Assembly: GCA_034428935.1 (NCBI GenBank)
Contig: DAOUHB010000018.1
Span: forward strand, 1 to 9,937
Direction: 5' to 3'
Source of the DNA: JAAYZQ01 sp034428935
GTDB taxonomy: Bacteria; Chloroflexota; Anaerolineae; JAAYZQ01
DNA: 9,937 nt
How positions within the stretch are numbered: position 1 is the first letter of the stretch; every line of letters begins with the position of its first letter. This document shows, piece by piece, positions 6,489 through 9,937 of this stretch. The notes beneath the pieces are model-generated. The model was given only the letters and a program-made list of their open reading frames with translations, made no database searches and was not told the DNA's origin. The position numbers were made by a program, and so were the translations under genes.

Positions 6489-7382
6489 TCACCCCTCTGG
6501 CTCGGGCTGAAAGCGCAGAATAAAGAACGAGATGGTCAGAATCAGCACCGTCAAGATGGTCGCCACGGCGGCCGCGTAACCGATGCGGTTCAGCTCAAAG
6601 GCGGCGCGGTAGACGAGGAACGCCACCACCAGCGTCTGCTCGCCCGGGCCGCCCTTGGTGGTCACAAAGACCAGGTCAAAGACGCGCAGGGCGGCGATGA
6701 GCGTCGTGATGAGTGCCACGACGATCTCGGGGCGCAGGCCGGGCAGGGTCACGTGGCGAAACTGCTGGTATTCGCCCGCGCCGTCCAACTGGGCGGCCTC
6801 GTACAGCTCGGGCGAGATGCGCTGGATCCCTGCCAGGAAGAGGACCATGCAAAAGCCATACTGCACCCACGTGCCGATGGCGCCCACGGCGGGCAGGGCC
6901 CAGGTAAAGTCGCCCAGCCAGGACTTGGCCAGCGCCTCCAGCCCGACCGAGTTCAAGAAGCGGTTGAGGGGGCCAAAAGCCGGGTTAAAGATCCAGCGCC
7001 AGACGACGCCCACCACGACCATGCTGATGACCTGGGGCACAAACAGCCCGGCCCGGTAGAGCGTCATGCCCTTCAGCCGTTGCCGGCCCATGAGGCTGGT
7101 CAAAAAGAGGCCGATGAGGATGGGCAGAAGGCTGTAAAAGAGGATGAAAAAGAGATTGTGCGACAGGGCGAGGAGAAACTGGTTGTCGCCCAGGAGCGTG
7201 GCATAGTTCTGCAGCCCGATAAACTGGCGGTCCCGGCTGAACCCATCCCAGCGGTAGAAACTGGTGCGAACCGTCTCGAGGATGGGATAGAGCACAAAGA
7301 CCAGGTAGACGGCGAGCCCGGGCGCAAGGTACAGCCAGCCCAGGAAACGGGATTCGCCAGGACGGCGCGCTCGCTGGTTCAT
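6489..7382 (-). CDS. Carbohydrate ABC transporter permease, MalF/UgpA type (COG1175)
   Basis: The product is 297 aa, the partner inner-membrane subunit of the importer. Seen: a first membrane segment FLGWLYLAPGLAVYLVFVL (13-31) with the family's LYPILETVRTSFYRWDGF, then hydrophobic stretches at about 70-97, 111-131, 161-184, 218-240 and 268-289. The EAA loop is ELYEAAQLDGAGEYQQFRHV (192-211) followed by TLPGLRPEI, a textbook match. VTTKGGPGEQT (240-250) is also characteristic. The ATG at 7380-7382 has only a weak GAG just upstream, so translation may depend partly on the upstream gene. The binding-protein gene ends 72 bases earlier, with a strong hairpin in that gap. Confidence 0.93.
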   Translation of the reverse strand: MNQRARRPGESRFLGWLYLAPGLAVYLVFVLYPILETVRTSFYRWDGFSRDRQFIGLQNYATLLGDNQFLLALSHNLFFILFYSLLPILIGLFLTSLMGRQRLKGMTLYRAGLFVPQVISMVVVGVVWRWIFNPAFGPLNRFLNSVGLEALAKSWLGDFTWALPAVGAIGTWVQYGFCMVLFLAGIQRISPELYEAAQLDGAGEYQQFRHVTLPGLRPEIVVALITTLIAALRVFDLVFVTTKGGPGEQTLVVAFLVYRAAFELNRIGYAAAVATILTVLILTISFFILRFQPEPEG

Positions 7383-7407
7383 CTCGACACCGATGGGTGG
7401 CGCAGGC

Positions 7408-7449
7408 CCGGGCCCCTCCCACCACCCGGCGTGAGAGGGAGGGGCCCGG
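7408..7449 (-). repeat. Strong hairpin between binding-protein and permease genes
   Basis: The arms 7408-7420 (CCGGGCCCCTCCC) and 7437-7449 (GGGAGGGGCCCGG) form a perfect 13-bp GC-rich stem with a 16-nt loop. It starts five bases after the TAG of the binding-protein gene and ends 25 bases before the permease ATG. No T-run follows, so full intrinsic termination is not indicated. In CUT1 operons a hairpin here commonly protects the 3' end of the binding-protein mRNA or lets only part of transcription through, giving more binding protein than permease. That role is inferred from the location. Confidence 0.75.
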
Positions 7450-7454
7450 AGATG

Positions 7455-8852
7455 CTACTGTCCGGCCAGGAAGGCAGCATAGTCCTGCTGCACGTTGGTC
7501 GCGAGCTCTTCCGGCGTGGTCTGCATGCCAAAGAGCTTTTGCAGCTCGGCGACGATGGTGTCATAGAAGGTGGGCGTGGCCCAGTCGATGTAATGGCCCA
7601 CGCCGTCGTCCTCGTTGATGCGGTTCCAGGCCGCAACGGTGTCGGCAAAGAGGCTGCCCTCCTCGACCTCGGTGCCCTCGGGCAGGGGCATGGCGGGCAC
7701 AAAGCTCGCCTCGGCCCACAGCTCGGCAGCGCGGGGGCTCACCATCCAGTTGACGTACTCGGCAGCCAGGTCAGGGTTCTCGGTGGTCTTGCGAATGGCA
7801 TAGGGGATGCCCACCCCGCCGATGGCGAGCTGCGGCTCGCCGGCGGACTCCTGGGGCACCAGGAAGAAGCCATAGTCGAACTCGGCGTCGACCAACTCGC
7901 CGGCCAGCCAGCTGCCGGTGATGGTCAGGACGCCATCTCCGTTCTTGAAGAGCACCGTGACGTCGTCGTAGCCGATCCCCATAAAGCCCTCGGTAAAGTA
8001 GCCGGCCTCGACCCACTCCTGCATGATCTCGGCGGCCTGCCGGTTCTCGGGCGTGTCAAAACTGACGTCGTTGACGCCATAGACAAAGTCGTTGATGTAC
8101 TCCCCGTCGACGAGGACGTGCTGCACGGCGCTGAACTCGTGAATGCCGTTCCAGCCGTCCAGGTTGCCAAAGGCGATGGGGGTCTCGCCGGCGGCCTTGA
8201 TGTCGGCCAGGAGCTGGGTGAACTCGTCCCAGGTGGTGGGCACGGTCCAGCCGTGCTCCTCGAACTTTTGCTTGTTGTAGTAGACGCCCACGACCTCGGC
8301 GGTGGGGCTGACGCCATAGAGGGATCCCTCGCCAAAGGTCGCGCCGTCGGGCGTAAAGCTGTTGCGGCTGAGGACGCTGGCCGAGAAGAGGTCGTTCCAA
8401 CCGTACTGTTCGGCATAGTCGTCCAGGGGCAACAGCAGGTCGGCCTCGACCATGGCGCCCATGTCGCCGCGACCCTGGTTCACCTGGCTGACGTCGGGGC
8501 CGCCCGGCTCGCTCATGGCCAGCTTGACCGTCGTGTTCAGGTCGTCGAGCACCTTGGACACGCGCTCGACCGTCACCCCGGGATGCTCCGCCTCGAACTC
8601 GGCGTTCAGCGTGTCAATGACGTCGCTTTCCACGCCCCGGTAGAACTGGTCCCAGACCACCAGCGTCCGCTCCTCCCCGGCTGCCGGAGCCTCCGTGGCG
8701 TCTGGGGCTTCGGTCGCCTCTGCGGCGGTGGTCGGCGCCTCCGTAGCGGCGGCTGCTTGCGTGGGTTCCGCCGTGGGCTCTGGCGTGGCACCGCACTGCA
8801 CCGCGATGAGGCCCAAGACCAACAAGACTAAGAAGATCCCAAGCTTTTTCAT
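7455..8852 (-). CDS. Carbohydrate ABC transporter substrate-binding lipoprotein (COG1653)
   Basis: The product is 465 aa. It starts at ATG 8850-8852, preceded by a perfect AGGAGG (8857-8862) four bases upstream; the frame stays open upstream but without a plausible start. The N-terminus MKKLGIFLVLLVLGLIAVQC is a lipoprotein signal peptide with Cys20 as the likely lipid anchor, although Gln at -1 is unusual. Residues 21-61 are a flexible linker rich in Thr, Glu, Ala and Pro with TEAP repeated three times. The mature domain begins at TLVVWDQF (63-70) and shows extracellular solute-binding family features: VTVERV, then LYGVSPTAEVVGVYYNKQKF and the following WTVPTTWDEFTQLL, and a C-terminal ATPTFYDTIVAELQKLF. 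It would capture the sugar outside the membrane and pass it to the two permeases downstream. No dedicated ATPase gene follows, which is common when one MsmK/UgpC-type ATPase serves several importers. Confidence 0.93.
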   Translation of the reverse strand: MKKLGIFLVLLVLGLIAVQCGATPEPTAEPTQAAAATEAPTTAAEATEAPDATEAPAAGEERTLVVWDQFYRGVESDVIDTLNAEFEAEHPGVTVERVSKVLDDLNTTVKLAMSEPGGPDVSQVNQGRGDMGAMVEADLLLPLDDYAEQYGWNDLFSASVLSRNSFTPDGATFGEGSLYGVSPTAEVVGVYYNKQKFEEHGWTVPTTWDEFTQLLADIKAAGETPIAFGNLDGWNGIHEFSAVQHVLVDGEYINDFVYGVNDVSFDTPENRQAAEIMQEWVEAGYFTEGFMGIGYDDVTVLFKNGDGVLTITGSWLAGELVDAEFDYGFFLVPQESAGEPQLAIGGVGIPYAIRKTTENPDLAAEYVNWMVSPRAAELWAEASFVPAMPLPEGTEVEEGSLFADTVAAWNRINEDDGVGHYIDWATPTFYDTIVAELQKLFGMQTTPEELATNVQQDYAAFLAGQ

Positions 8853-8986
8853 CTTTCCTCCTGGTTGTGGTAAACGGCCGGCCCCTGGGGGGATCGGCAC
8901 TCGATGGCACGTCGTCGTGGAGTAGCGGCCACGCTCGCGACTTCAGTCTTTCCTTCTCGCCTCTCTCCTTCCTCTCGCGCAACCTT
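8853..8986 (-). other. Leader region of the ABC import operon; no clear promoter
   Basis: Apart from the ribosome site, this stretch holds a purine-rich tract on the minus strand (8946-8975, 29 of 30 bases purine) and a GC-rich imperfect hairpin around 8877-8897. A TTGACA-like hexamer occurs just upstream (9003-8998), but no acceptable -10 box lies 15-19 bases downstream of it. I see no LacI-type operator palindrome. The operon promoter is either non-consensus or lies further upstream. Confidence 0.35.
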
Positions 8987-9124
8987 CTATCGTGTCTTGT
9001 CAATCATTCGATTCGGGGTAGGGGCAGGTCTTGCGCCTGCCCAACGGGGCGACCGCTCGTTGTCGATGCTGCCCAGGAACTGTTCCACACTTGCATCCGT
9101 CGGTTTCGTCTTTGGTTCAGTCAT
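8987..9124 (-). pseudogene. Truncated 5' end of a DUF1801 (YdhG-like) gene
   Basis: A 45-codon frame starts at ATG 9122-9124 with a proper ribosome site (GAGGAG, 9129-9134) and ends at TAG 8987-8989. Its first 24 residues contain EPKTKPTDASVEQFLGSI then DNER, the characteristic beginning of DUF1801 proteins (typically xKTxPTDASVxxFLxxIxDExRR), which are normally about 110-150 aa. After residue 24 the similarity stops and the frame runs through a palindromic repeat (9011-9055), ending in unrelated sequence. The rest of the domain is absent from the window, so the gene is broken. The intact start region and ribosome site suggest a fairly recent truncation. It lies 39 bases downstream of the lipoprotein gene on the same strand. 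The family match is recognised by eye. Confidence 0.65.
9011..9055. repeat. Palindromic intergenic repeat (REP-like) at a gene breakpoint
   Basis: The segment contains GGGCAGG (9022-9028) and CCTGCCC (9036-9042) around a 7-nt loop. It is flanked by GGGGTA on the left and CGGGGCGACC on the right. Short GC-rich palindromes of this style (GTAGGGGCAGG...CCTGCCC) recur between genes in many Chloroflexota genomes, as far as I recall. Only one copy is in this window. It begins exactly where the DUF1801 remnant loses its family similarity. Confidence 0.5.
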
Positions 9125-9163
9125 CCTGCTCCTCGCAGCCTTGACTGCCGGCTGCGTCCGTCC

Positions 9164-9910
9164 CTATTCCGCCAGGCGGCCGGTCACCGACAGCTCACCC
9201 TCGGTCACCGTGACGTCGCTGACGGACGCATAGTCCTGGCCCATCACCAGCAGCGCGTCCACGTTGGTGACGAGCTGGTTGGCCAGCCAGGTGGGCAAGG
9301 GCACCGGCCCGATGCTGCCCTCGACAAAGGTCAGGAACACCCTGTCGCCTTCGGGCCGGGGCACGGCGACGATGCGCACGGGCTGCTGAAAGCCCAGCAG
9401 GTCGACCCGGCCGGTGACGACCATCTCGCCGTCACCCTCGAAGCGGACCCGGGGCTCAACGATCCGCGACCAGAACTCCAGGTCGGGCAGCTCCACGTCG
9501 GGCACGTCGCCCTCGGCCCGCAGCATGGCCAGCAGCTCGGGCAGCTCCTCGGCGCCCTCCGGAAGGGTGGCGGGGTCCATCCGCTCCACGTCCGACAGGC
9601 TATCAGCGCCCTGGGCCGCCGCCACGCGCGCCACCCGCGACGCCAGGTCCAGGAAGGAGCTGACCTCCTCCTGGGTCACGGCCAGGGTCACCTCGTCGCC
9701 ATCGGCGCCCTCCTCGCCCGTCGCCACCACCTTTTCCACAAAAGTACGCGCCGCCTCGGGCGACGTCTCGATGGCCGGCTCGGGCTGCCCGTTGCCGCCC
9801 ACCGCGGCGCCGTCGCAGCCGGCCATGACGAACACGGCCAGGATGGCCACCAACGGCAGAACAAGAAACCGGAAAGCGGACGCTTCCCGGCCCATCCTCC
9901 ATGATTTCAT
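9164..9910 (-). CDS. Lipoprotein of unknown function
   Basis: The product is 248 aa. The start is ATG 9908-9910, five bases after GGAGG (9916-9920). A GTG six bases upstream lies inside that ribosome site and is rejected. The N-terminus has basic residues, a hydrophobic core FLVLPLVAILAVFVMAGC (15-32) and Cys32 as the lipid anchor, followed by a Gly/Pro/Glu linker. The mature part begins with a helical stretch ending in EVTLAVTQEEVSSFLDLA (73-90). The C-terminal half is beta-rich, with RVRFEGDGEMVVTGRVDLLG (154-173), FVEGSIGPVPLPTWL (195-209) and a final VTEGELSVTGR. The order of a 'do not be cleaved/occupied' helix then strands with a G-x-x-PLP turn faintly recalls YpmS/DUF2140 or DUF2993 membrane-anchored proteins. 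That is a weak resemblance, and I do not assign a function. The gene is upstream of, and separated from, the ABC operon by the degraded stretch. Confidence 0.8.
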   Translation of the reverse strand: MKSWRMGREASAFRFLVLPLVAILAVFVMAGCDGAAVGGNGQPEPAIETSPEAARTFVEKVVATGEEGADGDEVTLAVTQEEVSSFLDLASRVARVAAAQGADSLSDVERMDPATLPEGAEELPELLAMLRAEGDVPDVELPDLEFWSRIVEPRVRFEGDGEMVVTGRVDLLGFQQPVRIVAVPRPEGDRVFLTFVEGSIGPVPLPTWLANQLVTNVDALLVMGQDYASVSDVTVTEGELSVTGRLAE

Positions 9911-9937
9911 ATTCACCTCCAGGGCCCGATCCTAGCA

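Noticed and set aside
6753..8831. A 692-codon open frame on the + strand, antisense to the binding-protein and MalF-type permease genes
   Set aside because: It lies entirely opposite two clear genes. Its product is a His/Gly/Val/Asp-rich mix with no family motif, as expected from the codon bias of GC-rich genes read backwards.
8998..9003. TTGACA on the minus strand as a -35 box for the ABC operon
   Set aside because: No -10-like hexamer lies 15-19 bases downstream; the nearest AT-rich hexamer is only seven bases away.
9066..9233. A + strand frame with a lipoprotein-like signal (ILLLAALTAGC)
   Set aside because: It has no ribosome site, runs antisense into the lipoprotein gene and stops soon after. 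The same bases on the minus strand encode the better-supported DUF1801 start and its leader.

Overview
The window is GC-rich, densely coded bacterial DNA from a carbohydrate-use region. The likely source is a Chloroflexota (Anaerolineae-like) bacterium. This is inferred from the solute-binding lipoprotein with a long Thr/Glu/Ala/Pro (TEAP-type) linker behind its lipid cysteine, a non-pyrrolysine MttB homologue, a short dispersed-repeat-like palindrome, and strong AGGAGG-type ribosome sites. No rRNA or tRNA is present to confirm it.

Layout. (1) 1-246: the last 47 codons of an unrecognised + strand gene, then a gap with an imperfect inverted repeat. (2) 247-1680 (-): a trimethylamine methyltransferase (MttB) superfamily protein without pyrrolysine. 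(3) 1681-1885: a divergent control region with two back-to-back, near-perfect sigma70-type promoters, each with a 17-nt spacer. (4) 1886-4146 (+): a translationally coupled pair, a class II aldolase and an FGGY sugar kinase, overlapping by 4 bp (ATGA). (5) 4147-4309: a short convergent gap holding what reads as a remnant of a zinc-type alcohol dehydrogenase/quinone oxidoreductase. (6) 8852-4310 (-): a carbohydrate ABC import operon in the order solute-binding lipoprotein, hairpin, MalF-type permease, MalG-type permease, intracellular (alpha/alpha)6 glycoside hydrolase related to GH100. (7) 8853-9163: a degraded stretch with the 5' end of a DUF1801 gene cut off at a palindromic repeat. (8) 9910-9164 (-): a lipoprotein of unknown function.

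How the genes may work together (inference). The binding protein and two permeases would import an oligosaccharide or glycoside, using an ATPase encoded elsewhere. The cytoplasmic hydrolase would split it. The kinase would phosphorylate a keto-sugar (or similar polyol-derived product), and the aldolase would cleave the phosphate into two small carbon units. The MttB-like protein is transcribed divergently from the aldolase-kinase pair. If the two share a regulator, a methylated substrate might feed the same pathway, but nothing in the window proves that. No regulator, corrinoid protein, corrinoid reactivase or ABC ATPase is encoded here. I see no CRISPR array, intact insertion sequence or phage gene.
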